Shown one piece after another: positions 46,521 through 55,971 of a DNA stretch of 64,000 nucleotides. Both the position numbers and the translations under genes were made by a program. Below the pieces are notes generated by a model that was not told the origin of the DNA, made no database searches, and worked only from the letters and a program-made list of their open reading frames with translations. Position 1 is the first letter of the stretch. Every line of letters starts with the position of its first letter. The DNA is from JAOUEA01 sp963810945. GTDB lineage: Bacteria; Actinomycetota; UBA4738; HRBIN12. The stretch lies in contig CAWEPI010000004.1 in the NCBI GenBank assembly GCA_963810945.1, positions 806,001 through 870,000 of the forward strand. Reading direction: 5' to 3'.

Positions 46521-48245
46521 GCCCCCCGGCCCTTGCGCAGGAACCGCTCGAGCTTGCCGATCGGCCAGGCGTTGATGACGTCGTCCTTCGTGAGCCAGCC
46601 GCGCTGCGCCGTCGCCACACCGAACCGGATCAACGGCAGATGGACGGGAGCGTGCGCATCGGTGTCGATCGCGAACTTCACACCGTGACGCCGGGCCCAC
46701 AGGATGTGCTCGTCCCTGAGGTCGAGTCGGTCCGGATGGGAGTTCACCTCCATCGCGGTGCCGGTGCGAGCGGCGGCCTTGAAGACCTCCTCGAGATCGA
46801 GCTCGATCGGGGCCCTCGATCCGATCCGCCGTCCGGTCAGATGGCCGATGACGTTCACGGCGGGGTTCTCGATCGCCCGGATGACCCGCCGGGTCTGATC
46901 CTCCTTCGACAGGGTGAAGTGCGAATGGACCGAGGCCACCGTGATGTCGAAGCCGGACAGGAACTCCTCGTCCCAGTCCACGCTGCCGTCGAGGTCGATG
47001 TTGAGCTCCGTGCCGTGGAGCAGCCTCATCTTCGGATCGGCCTGTTGCAGCTTCGCGAGCTCCACGCGCTGGGCGAGCATCTTCTCGTCGGTCATCCGCT
47101 GCATGAACAGGTTGGGGGCATGATCGGTGACCGCGTAGTAGGCGTAGCGGAACGTCGCAGCGGTCCGCACCATCTCCTCCAGGGAGGCGAGCCCGTCGGT
47201 GAGGTTGGTGTGGGTGTGGAGATCGCCCCGCAGCTGTCGTTGCTGGATCAGATCCGGGAGCGCGCCGGCGAGCGCGGCCTCCAGTTCCCCCCGGTCCTCG
47301 CGCAGGGTCGGCGGGATATACGGCAATCCCAGCCGCTCGTACACGGCCTCCTCGGTCTCCGCGGCCAGCAGCCGCCCGCTCTTGGCCCGGTAGAGCCCGT
47401 ACTCGTTGAGTTTGAGACCCTTGCGCACGGCCATCTCGCGGATCCGCACGTTGTGCGGCTTGGACCCCGTGAAGTAGATCATGGCGGCCCCCCAGGCCTC
47501 GATCGGGATCACCCGGAGGTCCACCTGGAGCCCCTTGTCGGTCACGATGGATGACTTCGTCTCGCCGCGGGCGAGGATCGCGGGCGACGAGCGGCAGGGA
47601 CGTGAACCTGGCCATGACGGGCGCCGCGTCGGTGGCCGCCACCAACAGATCGACGTCACCGATCGTCTCCGCCATCCTGCGCAGCGACCCCGCGTACGCG
47701 GCGCGACGCACCTGGCGCATCGGTTCGAGCTCGGCGAGGAGCGTCTCGGCGACGTCGAGCGCGAGGCTCACCTGGACGCGCCCGCCGGAGGCGCTGAGCT
47801 GCTGGATCCCCCGCGCGATGTTCTCCTGCGTCTTCGTGCCGAAGCCTTTCAGTCCCGCGATCCGATCGTCGTCGAGCGCGGCGGCCAGCTCGTCCACCGA
47901 GGCGATGCCCAGTTCGCGATACAGGAGCAGCGCCTTCTTCGGCCCGAGGCCCGGAACGGACATCATCTCCCGGACCCCGCCGGGGATCTGCGCCCGCAGG
48001 TCCTCCAGCTCGGGGATCGTGCCCGTCGTGATGAGGGCATGGATCTTCTCCCCGATCGACGACCCGACGCCGGGGATCTGCAGGATCTGCTTCAGGTCCA
48101 TCCCGGCGAGGTCGGCGGGATAGCCTCCGACCGCGCGGCCGGCCTTCTCGTACGCCCGAGGCTTGAAGGGGTCGCTCGACAGGATCGACAACAGGTCGGC
48201 GTACTCCTGAAGCGCCTGCTCGACGTCGTCGTTGGTCCGCGGCAC
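46517..48245 (-). CDS. polX: DNA polymerase/3'-5' exonuclease PolX, frame broken by one extra base
   Basis: Family X polymerase with C-terminal PHP exonuclease domain. The N-terminal part (LLSILSSDPFKPRAYEKAGRAV, IPGVGSSIGEKIHAL, MSVPGLGPKKALLLYRELG, GSLRRMAETIGDVDLLVA) reads in one frame. ARGETKSSIV, the rest of the palm domain and the PHP domain (RGDLHTHTNLTDG, AVTDHA, HGTELNIDLDG, EVNSHPDRLDL, AIDTDAHAP) read in the next. The break is at 47581-47588. The span is 3n+1, so deleting one base gives a normal 575-residue PolX. It acts in base-excision or gap repair. Confidence 0.9.
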
Positions 48246-48252
48246 GAGGCGC

Positions 48253-49173
48253 CTACGCGAGGTCGAAGAGCCGGAGCAGCAAGGCTTTCTGCGTGTGGAG
48301 CCGGTTCTCGGCCTGATCCCATACCGCGGAGCGCGGTCCGTCCATCACCTCGGCGGTGATCTCCTGACCGCGATGGGCCGGCAGGCAATGGAGCACCACG
48401 ACGTCGGGGTTCGCGCGCTGGACGAGCTTCTGGTTCAGCTGGTACGCGGGGAAGACGAGCGCGCGCTCGTCGGACTCGGTCTCCTGCCCCATGCTCGCCC
48501 ACACGTCGGTGTACAGCACGTCGGCGCCGTCTGAGGCGGCCTCCGGGTCGGACGTGACCTCCACCGCGCCCCCCGTCTGCGCCGCGATCTCCTCGGCGCG
48601 GTGCACGACCTGCGGGATCGGCTCGAAACCGGGTGGCGTGGCCACGCGCACCGTCATCCCGCACTTCGCGCCCGCCAGGAGCAGGGAGTGCGCCACGTTG
48701 TTGCCGTCCCCGAGGTACGTGAGCACGTGTCCGCCGGGACCGCCGAGGCGCTCCTGGACGGTGAGCAGGTCCGCGAGGGCCTGGCACGGGTGCTCGAAGT
48801 CGCTGAGCGAGTTCACCACCGGCACGCTGGCGGCCCCGGCGAGTACCTCGAGACGCTCCTGTTCGAACGTGCGGAGCACGATCGCGTCGACGTACCGGCT
48901 CAGCACACGGCCGGTGTCTTCGATCGTCTCGCCTCGACCGAGCTGTAACTCGCTCGAGCTGAGGACGAGCGGGTGCGCACCCAGCTGCGCGACGCCCACC
49001 TCGAACGAGACCCGCGTGCGCGTGGACGGCTTCTCGAAGATCAGGGCGACGGTCTTGCGGTCCAGGTGGGACGTGTACGCACCGGGATCCGCCTTCACCT
49101 TGGCGGACAACGCCAGGAGATCGAGGAGCTCCTCCGGGGAGAGATCGTCGACGGAGAGGTAGTCCGAGTCCAC
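48253..49173 (-). CDS. argF: Ornithine carbamoyltransferase
   Basis: A 306-residue enzyme converting ornithine and carbamoyl phosphate to citrulline. The carbamoyl phosphate motif is FEKPSTRTRVSFEVG, HPCQAL and the ornithine loop VLHCLPAHRGQEI are intact, and DVWASMGQE matches the SMG loop. Length is normal. No other arginine gene is in the window, so it stands apart from an arg operon. It lies seven bases before polX and 42 bp after pheT. Confidence 0.96.
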   Translation of the reverse strand: MDSDYLSVDDLSPEELLDLLALSAKVKADPGAYTSHLDRKTVALIFEKPSTRTRVSFEVGVAQLGAHPLVLSSSELQLGRGETIEDTGRVLSRYVDAIVLRTFEQERLEVLAGAASVPVVNSLSDFEHPCQALADLLTVQERLGGPGGHVLTYLGDGNNVAHSLLLAGAKCGMTVRVATPPGFEPIPQVVHRAEEIAAQTGGAVEVTSDPEAASDGADVLYTDVWASMGQETESDERALVFPAYQLNQKLVQRANPDVVVLHCLPAHRGQEITAEVMDGPRSAVWDQAENRLHTQKALLLRLFDLA

Positions 49174-49214
49174 GCGGCGAGTCTATCCGCTGACGGCGCG
49201 CGGGCGCGAACGGC

Positions 49215-51597
49215 TCAGCCGGTGCGGAGCTCGGCGCCGAACTCCACGCGCAGCCGGTCGACGATCCGCGCCACCACACGATCGGACTCCTCCCCGGTGA
49301 GCGTCCGATCCGGGGCGCGCAGATCGACGGCGTACGCGAGGCTCTTCGTCCCGACGGGCAGCGAGCCGCCACGGAAGACGTCGAAGAGCAGGCAGGTGTC
49401 GAGGAGCTCACCGGCCGCCTCCTCCAGGATCGCCTGCACCTCACCCGCCGGCGCGTCCTCGGGCACCACGAACGCCAGGTCGCGCCGTACCGGCGGGAAC
49501 CGAGGCGGCTCCTGCACCACGAACTCCTTGCGTGTGGCGGCGAGGAGCGCGCCGACCTCGAGCTCCGCGACGGCCACCCGCCCCGTGAGCTCGAGGGACT
49601 CCGCCACCCGCGGGAGCAGCTCTCCCACGATCCCCGCGCGCTCTCCGTCCACCACGACGGCGGCGGATCGCCCCGGGTGGAAGGGTCCGGCGATGGGGTC
49701 GCCGAGCCTCCAATCGAGGACACCCACCTCGTCCATCAGCGCCTCGAGGATCCCCTTGGCGTCCAGGACATCGAAGGCGCGGCCCGGGGCCGCCCACCCC
49801 TCGCCGGCGGAGCCGGCGAGTGCCAGGGCCACCTTCGGCCTCTCCTCCACCGGGTCGCCGAGCCGGAAGACCGTCCCGGTCTCGAACAGGGCGACGCTCG
49901 CCGCGCCGTGCGACTGGTTGCGGGCGACCGCGTGCAGCAGCCCCGGTGTCAGCCGCGTGCGCAGGTATCCCTCGTCGGCTTGGAGCGGATTCGCCACCGC
50001 GATCGCGTCGGCGTCACCGGTGAGCGCGAGGTCCTCCGCGGACGCGAACGAGAGAAGCGACACCTCCCGCAGTCCCGCCCGCACAAGGGCGTCGCGCACG
50101 CGCGCGCGGAACGCGTAAGGCACCGGCACGCCGCCCGCCTGACCGGCACTCGGCACCGCGGAGCCGATGCGGTCGTATCCCTGCATCCGGGCGACCTCCT
50201 CGATGAGGTCCACCTCCCGGTCGATGTCGACCCGGTATCCGGGGATCTCGACCTCGATACGGTCGTCCTGGGGACGGTGCGCCATCCCGAGTCGGTCGAA
50301 CACGTCCCCGGCATCCGCCGCGGTCACCTCGTAGTCCAGGAGCATCGAGGCGCGGGAGGGCCGCATCGCGACCCGGGATCGATCGGGGGCCGAGCCCGAA
50401 CGCGCCACCCCGCCGAGCGCACGACCGCCCGCCCAGGCGGTGATGAGCTGGGTGCAGCGGGTCGGCGGCCCGCTCCAGCCCCTCCGGATCGGCGCCGCGC
50501 TCGAACCGGTGCGAGGCCTCGCTGTGCAGATCCAGTCGCCGCGCGGTCCGCAGGACCCCCGTGCGCGTGAAGTACGCGCTCTCCAACAGGATGTCGCGGG
50601 TCTCCTCCGACACCTCCGAGGTGGCGCCGCCCATCACGCCGGCCAAGGCGACGGGGCGCTCCAGGTCACAGATGAGCAGGTCCTCGGAGGTCAGGGTGCG
50701 CTCCACGTCGTCGAGGGTCACCAGTCGCTCGCCGTCGCGCGCGTAGCGCACGACGATGCCAGGGCCGGTGAGACGGTCCATATCGAACGCGTGGAGCGGC
50801 TGCCCGAGCTCGAGCATCGCGTAGTTCGTGGCATCCACCACGTTCGAGACCGGACGCATGCCCGAAGCGGAGAGGCGCGCCTGCACCTTGAGCGGACTCA
50901 CCCCCGTGGCATCCACGCCGCGGATGATCCTGGCGAGGTAGTCCGGGCATCCCTCGGGAGCGTCCAGGCGGATCGAGGCCACGGAGCCGGCCTCCTCGTC
51001 GGACTCCTCCAGCTCGAGGTCGGGCGCGCGCAGCTGGACGCCCGTGCCCGCCGCGACCTCCCGCGCCACGCCGAACACGCTGAGGAAGTCCGGGCGGTTG
51101 GGCTCGACCTCGATATCGAGGACGGCGTCGTCCAGGCCGAGGGCCGACTTGACGTCATCGCCGACGCGCAGGCCTTCGCGCGGATCGAGGACCAGGATCC
51201 CGAGGTGGACGTCCGCGATGTTCAGCTCGCGCGGCGAGCAGAGCATCCCGTTGGAGACGACGCCCCGGAGCTTCCGCGGCGCGAGGGGATCCGGGAGTAC
51301 CGGCACACGCGAGCCCGGTTTCGCCCACGGCACGAGGTCGCCGGCGGCGAAGTTCCGCACGCCGGCGCAGACGACCTGCTCGCCGGTCCCGTCGTCGACC
51401 CTCGCGACGCAGAGCTTGTCGGAGTCGGGATGGTCGGCGACCTCGTTCACACGCGCCACCACGACCCCGTCGAGGCCCGCCCACGGCCGGAGGACCTCCT
51501 CGACCTTCACGCCCTGACGGGTGATGAGCTCGGCGAGGTCCTCCGCGCCCAGCTCCGTGGGGACGAACTCACGGAGCCACGAGAGCACGATCCTCAT
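49215..51597 (-). CDS. pheT: Phenylalanyl-tRNA synthetase beta subunit, frame broken by one extra base
   Basis: A 793-residue (after correction) beta subunit: N-terminal tRNA-binding OB domain (VVVARVNEVADHPDSDKL, VVCAGVRNFAAGD), B3/B4 editing domain (NVVDATNYAMLELGQPLHAFD, ESAYFTRTGVLRTARRL), then B5 (DYEVTAADAGDVFDRLG) and the catalytic-like core plus anticodon-binding FDX domain (FPPVRRDLAFVV). The frame changes near 50458-50463 (GCCGACCCGCTGCACC on the coding strand); the span is 3n+1. ATG 51597 overlaps the pheS stop (ATGA). Confidence 0.93.
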
Positions 51598-52649
51598 GCG
51601 ACCCCTTCGAACTGCGCGAGGAACCGGAGGTCGCCGTCGAAGAGCATGCGGATGTCGGGGATGGCGTACTTGAGGAGGGCCACGCGATCGATCCCCATCC
51701 CGAAGGCGAACCCCGTGAAGCGTTCGGCGTCATATCCGCAGTTCTCCAGGACCTGCGGATGGACCATGCCGGCCCCGAGCAGCTCGATCCACCCGTTGCC
51801 GCAGACACGACATCCCACCCCGTCGCACTTGAAGCACGAGACACCCACCTCGCACCCGGGCTCGACGAACGGGAAGAACGCCGGTCCGAGGCGGACACGA
51901 CGACCTTCCCCGAACAGCGCCCTCACGGCGGCCTCGAGTGTCCCCTTCAGGTCGGCGAACGTGATGCCCTCGTCCACCGCGAGCCCCTCGAGCTGGTGGA
52001 AGACCGGCGAGTGGGTGGCGTCGGAGGTCTCGCGACGGAAGACCCGACCGGGCGCGACGATGTAGACCGGCGGCGGCTGGGACTGCATCGTCCGGATCTG
52101 CACCGCGCTCGTCTCCGTCCGCAGCAGGAGCTCGGGGTGACCGGGCACGCTCACGTACAACGAGTCCTTCATCGTGCGCGCGGGATGGTCGGGTGGGATG
52201 TTGAGCGCCTGGAAGTTGTGCCAGTCGTCCTCGATCTCGGGGCCCTCGGCGACCCGGAACCCCAGGCTCGTGAACACCCCGACGAGCTCGCGCTCGACGA
52301 TCGTGAGCGGATGCAACGACCCCGTCCGCGGGCGACGCCCCGGCAATGTGAGGTCCACCCGGTCGGCTTCCAAGAGCTCGGCCTCGGCTTCCGATCGGAG
52401 TTCCTCCCTGCGAGCTTCCAGCGCCGTGTTCAAGGCCACGCGCACGTCGTTGGCGACCTTCCCGACGTTCCGGCGATCGTCCTCCGACAGGCCTCCGAGG
52501 GCCTTCTGGGCGCCGGAGAGCGCGGACCTGCGGCCGAGGACCTCGACCTGCGCGGACTCGAGCTCCTCGAGGCTGATCGCCTCGGCGAAGCGGACGAGGC
52601 CTCGCGTCCGCTCGGCGTCGAAGGTGCGCAGGAGCTCGTCGGCATCCAT
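51594..52649 (-). CDS. pheS: Phenylalanyl-tRNA synthetase alpha subunit
   Basis: A 351-residue class II catalytic subunit. A coiled-coil N-terminus precedes motif 2 (PGRVFRRETSDATHSPVFHQLEG), the zinc-ribbon-like CFKCDGVGCRVCGNGW common in actinobacterial PheS, and motif 3 (GFAFGMGIDRVALLKY). It forms the alpha2-beta2 enzyme with PheT, whose gene it overlaps. ATG 52649; the upstream gene ends 45 bp away. Confidence 0.96.
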   Translation of the reverse strand: MDADELLRTFDAERTRGLVRFAEAISLEELESAQVEVLGRRSALSGAQKALGGLSEDDRRNVGKVANDVRVALNTALEARREELRSEAEAELLEADRVDLTLPGRRPRTGSLHPLTIVERELVGVFTSLGFRVAEGPEIEDDWHNFQALNIPPDHPARTMKDSLYVSVPGHPELLLRTETSAVQIRTMQSQPPPVYIVAPGRVFRRETSDATHSPVFHQLEGLAVDEGITFADLKGTLEAAVRALFGEGRRVRLGPAFFPFVEPGCEVGVSCFKCDGVGCRVCGNGWIELLGAGMVHPQVLENCGYDAERFTGFAFGMGIDRVALLKYAIPDIRMLFDGDLRFLAQFEGVA

Positions 52650-52694
52650 CAGGCTGCCGAGTCTAGCAAGGGGCTCCCGCGGCCCCGGCGAGTC

Positions 52695-54128
52695 TCAGAC
52701 GGCGTCGGGGGCGACCCGCAGCTGCAGGTGGAACCCGAGGCACCCGTGGTCGACCTCCGCCCAGGTGCGTCCTCCCTGGGCCTCCGCCACCCCGCGGGCA
52801 ACGAAGAGCCCGATCTTGCTGCCCGCTCCCTCCCCCGGACGTCGGGGAACGAACAGGGCGTCGGCATCCGACTGGGACAGCTCGGCCCCGTCGCGTTCGG
52901 CCCACAGGTGCAGGTCCTCCCCCCGTCGCTCGGCGCTGACGCGAACGCTCCCCTGCCGCGCCCACCAGATCAAGGATTCGATGAAGGCGAGGAGGGTCGT
53001 CTTGAGCCGCGCAGGGTCGGCGAACACGGGCTCGAGCTCCCCGTTCCACTCGATCGGTGGGTGGTCCGGATCCCTGCGCTGGGCCTCCGCGACCGAGCGG
53101 ACGAGCTCCGCCACGTCGACCTGCTCGCGGAACAACTCGAGGTTGCCGCCCACCACACGTGCGGCGTCGACGAGATGCCGCAGGATCGTGTCCATCCGGT
53201 CCGCGTCGTGCACGATCCCCTGCAGCATCAGCGCGCGCTGCTCCTCGGTCATCTGCTCCCAGCGCTTCTCGAGCGCGTAGCCGAATCCCTTCATCGCCGT
53301 GAGCGGCGACCGGATGTCGTGCGCCGCCGCCGCGATGATCGACTCCAGAGCCTCGCCCTGGCGCGCCACCCGTCGGGCCCACTCGAAGAGACAAACCGTG
53401 GCCGCCGCGGCCAGGTTCAGGGACTCGGCACGGCCCGCGTGTGGAACGCGCACGCGGGCATCCGCGAGGGCGGCCACCTCCTCGGGCAACCCACGGGCCT
53501 CGTTGCCGAACAGGAAGGCGACGGGCCCGGAGAGGTCGGTGCGGTACAGGTCCCCGTCCGCGTCCGCGGACATCGCGAGGATCCGGAAATCGCGAGCGTG
53601 CAACGCGCCGACGGCTTCCGAGGCCGAGACGCCGCGCACCACGGGCAGATGGAACAAGGAACCGGCGGAGGCGCGGACGGTCTTGGGGTTGTAGACGTCG
53701 ACCGAGGTCTCGCTGAACACGATGCCGGTGGCGCCGGCGGCATCCGCCGAGCGCAGCACGGTCCCGGCGTTGCCGGGGTCGCGCACCTCGTGGAGCACGG
53801 CCACGCAGCCGGTGTCGGGGAGTGCCTCCAGCTCGACGTCGAGGAACGGAGCCACCCCGACCAGGCCCTGAGGGGTGACCGTGGAGGTGAGCCTCCCCAT
53901 GACATCGTCGTTGACGAGCTGGATCTCGACACCGGCCTGTCGTGCACGCACCACGAGCGGGTCGAGACCGTCGGTGGCGAAGAGCATCTCGAGCCCGGCG
54001 GGCTCATCGAGCGCCTCGGAGACCGCCTGTGCCCCCTCCACCAGGAACCGACCGTCCGCCTCCCGGAAGGCGCGCTTCTTGAGACGCGTGGCGGCCGCGA
54101 TCCTGGGGTTCCTGGGCGATGTCAGCAC
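52695..54128 (-). CDS. Fusion of SpoU-type 23S rRNA methyltransferase and histidine-kinase-like module
   Basis: A 477-residue uninterrupted reading frame. Residues 1-250 are a complete TsnR/SpoU 2'-O-methyltransferase: substrate-binding part (LTSPRNPRIAAATRL, FLVEGAQAV), motif 1 VRDPGNAGTVLRSADAAG with N120, motif 2 FLFGNEARGLPEEV and motif 3 VPHAGRAESLNLAAAATVCLF. Without a gap follows a HisKA-like dimerisation helix pair with H-box AAAAHDIRSPLTAMKGFG (H270), then an HATPase-like domain ending GSKIGLFVARGVAEAQGG. The kinase N-box and DxGxG box are degenerate, so ATP use is uncertain. No membrane helix. GTG 54128 has GGAGGG five bases upstream; TTG 54152 is less likely. Position after rplT matches tsnR (Rv1644), which is not a fusion. 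Confidence 0.85.
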   Translation of the reverse strand: MLTSPRNPRIAAATRLKKRAFREADGRFLVEGAQAVSEALDEPAGLEMLFATDGLDPLVVRARQAGVEIQLVNDDVMGRLTSTVTPQGLVGVAPFLDVELEALPDTGCVAVLHEVRDPGNAGTVLRSADAAGATGIVFSETSVDVYNPKTVRASAGSLFHLPVVRGVSASEAVGALHARDFRILAMSADADGDLYRTDLSGPVAFLFGNEARGLPEEVAALADARVRVPHAGRAESLNLAAAATVCLFEWARRVARQGEALESIIAAAAHDIRSPLTAMKGFGYALEKRWEQMTEEQRALMLQGIVHDADRMDTILRHLVDAARVVGGNLELFREQVDVAELVRSVAEAQRRDPDHPPIEWNGELEPVFADPARLKTTLLAFIESLIWWARQGSVRVSAERRGEDLHLWAERDGAELSQSDADALFVPRRPGEGAGSKIGLFVARGVAEAQGGRTWAEVDHGCLGFHLQLRVAPDAV

Positions 54129-54204
54129 GAAGCCCTCCGGCTCGAACTCCAACGTGCGGAGTCTACGTGCGTGGAGGGCTCGGGGTGCCCGTTGCGGGAT
54201 CGGG

Positions 54205-54570
54205 TCAGGCGGCCTCGGCGAGCGCGGCCTTGGCCCGGTCGACCAGCGAGGCGAACGCCGCGGGATCGTGGACGGCCATGTCGGCCAGGATCTTGCGATC
54301 TACCTCGATCTCGGCGAGCTTCAGCCCGTTGATGAACCGCGAGTACGAGATGCCGTGCGGCCGGCAAGCTGCGTTGATCCGGGCGATCCAGAGCCGGCGG
54401 AACTGCGCCTTGCGGTCGCGACGATCACGGAACTGGTAGACGCCCGAATGCTGAACCTGCTCCTTGGCGGCGCGGTAGCGCTTGCGACGCGTGCCCGTGT
54501 ACCCCTTGGCCTTGTCCAGGACCTCACGGCGCTTCTTCTTGGCATGGACGGATCGCTTCACACGTGCCAT
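54205..54570 (-). CDS. rplT: Ribosomal protein L20
   Basis: A 121-residue basic 23S-binding protein: MARVKRSVHAKKKRREVL, AKGYTGTRRKRYRAAKEQV, RDRRDRKAQFRRLWIARINAA and YSRFINGLKLAEIEVDRK are the standard L20 blocks. It lies three bases after rpmI in the infC-rpmI-rplT operon. In several bacteria L20 represses this operon through its leader. Confidence 0.98.
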   Translation of the reverse strand: MARVKRSVHAKKKRREVLDKAKGYTGTRRKRYRAAKEQVQHSGVYQFRDRRDRKAQFRRLWIARINAACRPHGISYSRFINGLKLAEIEVDRKILADMAVHDPAAFASLVDRAKAALAEAA

Positions 54571-54573
54571 CGC

Positions 54574-54771
54574 TCAGCCCTGCCCCAGCAGCCGCTTGAC
54601 GTTCTTCGCTTCCTTGCCCGGGACCTCCGACATGCCCTCGATCCGGCGGCGCTGGCTGCCGGTCTTCTTGGTGAGCATGTGGTTGCCCGTGGCCTTGCGG
54701 TGCAGCACCTTGCCGTTGCGGGTCACGCGGAACCGCTTGGCGGTGGCGCTGTGGGTCTTCATCTTCGGCAT
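54574..54771 (-). CDS. rpmI: Ribosomal protein L35
   Basis: A 65-residue basic protein: MPKMKTHSATAKRFRVT, ATGNHMLTKKTGSQRRR and KNVKRLLGQG. ATG 54771 is the conserved family start; it lies four bases after the infC stop. It is a component of the 50S subunit. Confidence 0.97.
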   Translation of the reverse strand: MPKMKTHSATAKRFRVTRNGKVLHRKATGNHMLTKKTGSQRRRIEGMSEVPGKEAKNVKRLLGQG

Positions 54772-54775
54772 CGGA

Positions 54776-55493
54776 CTACCCTTCGTTCTCGGTTGCGGGA
54801 GCCTCGGCGATCTCTTCCGCATCGGCGGACTCGACCGCGTCCGCGACCTCGATGGCCTCGGCGGTCTCGACCGCTTCGGCCACCTCCGCAGGGATCTCGA
54901 TCCCCTCGGCGAGCGCCGGCTCCTCGGCGGAGGCCCCGTCCGCGGCGCGTTGCGCCTTGGCCTGAGCCTCCAGGTACCGCTTGTTCGGGGAGATCACCAT
55001 GATCATGTTCCTCCCCTCCTGCTTCGGCATCGACTCCACGACGATGGTCTCGCCGAGGTCACCGACCAGCCGATCCAGGATCTTGCGACCCAGTTCCGTG
55101 TGCGCCATCTCGCGCCCTCGGAACATGATCGTCACCTTGACCTTGTTCCCCCCCTTCAGGAACCGCTCGACGTGGCCCTTCTTGGTGGCGTAGTCGTGCG
55201 GGTCGATCTTGGGGCGGAACTTGATCTCCTTCAGACCGGAGCGCGACTGCTTCTTGCGCGCTTCCTTCTGACGGACGTCTCGTTCGTACTTGAACTTGCC
55301 GTAGTCCATGATCCGGCAGACCGGTGGGTTGGCCTGCGGAGCGACTTCGACGAGGTCCAGATCCAACGCTTGGGCCTGGCGCAACGCGTCCTGGGTGGAG
55401 ACCACCCCGATCTGTTGGCCGTCGGCCCCAACCAGGCGAACCTGGGCCGAGCGGATCCGGTCGTTTATGCGCGGATCGGTTGAGACCCCGCAT
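54776..55493 (-). CDS. infC: Translation initiation factor IF-3 with acidic C-terminal tail; start region frame-shifted
   Basis: IF3 with N domain (RINDRIRSAQVRLVG, QDALRQAQALDLDLVEVAPQA, CRIMDYGKFKYE) and C domain (KFRPKIDPHDYATKKGHVERFL, VTIMFRGREMAHTELG). Normal IF3 ends near the RNMIMVISP block; here about 60 Ala/Glu-rich residues follow. The N-terminus VSTDPRINDR is open upstream only to a TGA, without an in-frame ATG/GTG/TTG. The ATG at 55493, beside GGAGG at 55496-55500, is one base out of frame, through a GGGG run; the span is 3n+1. Either one G is extra, or a rare start such as ATA is used, as infC does in some bacteria. Confidence 0.9.
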
Positions 55494-55504
55494 CACCTCC
55501 GTCG

Positions 55505-55531
55505 AATAACAAGCGCCGGGCTGTCCGGCGC
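55505..55531 (-). terminator. Terminator-like hairpin in the infC leader (possible attenuator)
   Basis: GCGCCGG and CCGGCGC (55531-55525 and 55519-55513) form a perfect 7-bp stem with a 5-base loop, followed at once by TTGTTATT, the most T-rich stretch in this neighbourhood. It lies between the predicted promoter and the infC ribosome-binding site, where an attenuator would be expected. Confidence 0.5.
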
Positions 55532-55565
55532 ATGGTGGACACACGTGCTGTTGCTTCGGTCATCG

Positions 55566-55595
55566 AGTATAGGGGCCGGCACCGACGCGTGTCGA
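55566..55595 (-). promoter_or_regulatory. Candidate promoter of infC-rpmI-rplT
   Basis: TCGACA (55595-55590) and TATACT (55571-55566) on the minus strand, 18 bp apart, each differ from the consensus hexamers at one position. The predicted start near 55559 gives a leader of about 65 nt containing the hairpin at 55513-55531. Confidence 0.6.
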
Positions 55596-55620
55596 CGAAG
55601 TCCTCCGCCCCCGGTGGGAC

Positions 55621-55971
55621 TCACCAATCCGGCTCCAACGAGCGCCCGTAGACGTCCTCGAGGCGCTGCGTGTCATCCTCGGTGGTGTACCCATAGGCGA
55701 TCTCGAGGATCCTGCCGCGCTTGGTGCCCACGTTGCGGATCCGGTGCGTTTCCTCCGCCGGGATCATGAACTCCTCGCCCGGCTGGGTCTCCACGACCTT
55801 GTTCCCGATCTCGATCGTGAGGCCCACGTCGAGCACCACCCACATCTCGTCGCGCATCCGGTGGTAGTGCACGCTCGTCTCCTGATCGGGCTCCACCGTG
55901 ATCACCCGGACCGACGAGGGCTGATTGAGGGCGTAGGTCGCCACCTTCCCCCACGGCTTGTCGACGATCAT
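55621..55971 (-). CDS. Cupin-domain protein (mannose-6-phosphate isomerase-like)
   Basis: A 116-residue single cupin: VDKPWGKVATYALNQPSS, the metal-binding motif TSVHYHRMRDEMWVVLD (two His and Glu), then GEEFMIPAEETHRIRN with the last His. It resembles the C-terminal cupin of type II phosphomannose isomerases. ATG 55971 overlaps the ribH stop (ATGA) and uses a GAGGAG inside ribH, so it is co-translated with the riboflavin operon. Its substrate is unknown. Confidence 0.88.
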   Translation of the reverse strand: MIVDKPWGKVATYALNQPSSVRVITVEPDQETSVHYHRMRDEMWVVLDVGLTIEIGNKVVETQPGEEFMIPAEETHRIRNVGTKRGRILEIAYGYTTEDDTQRLEDVYGRSLEPDW

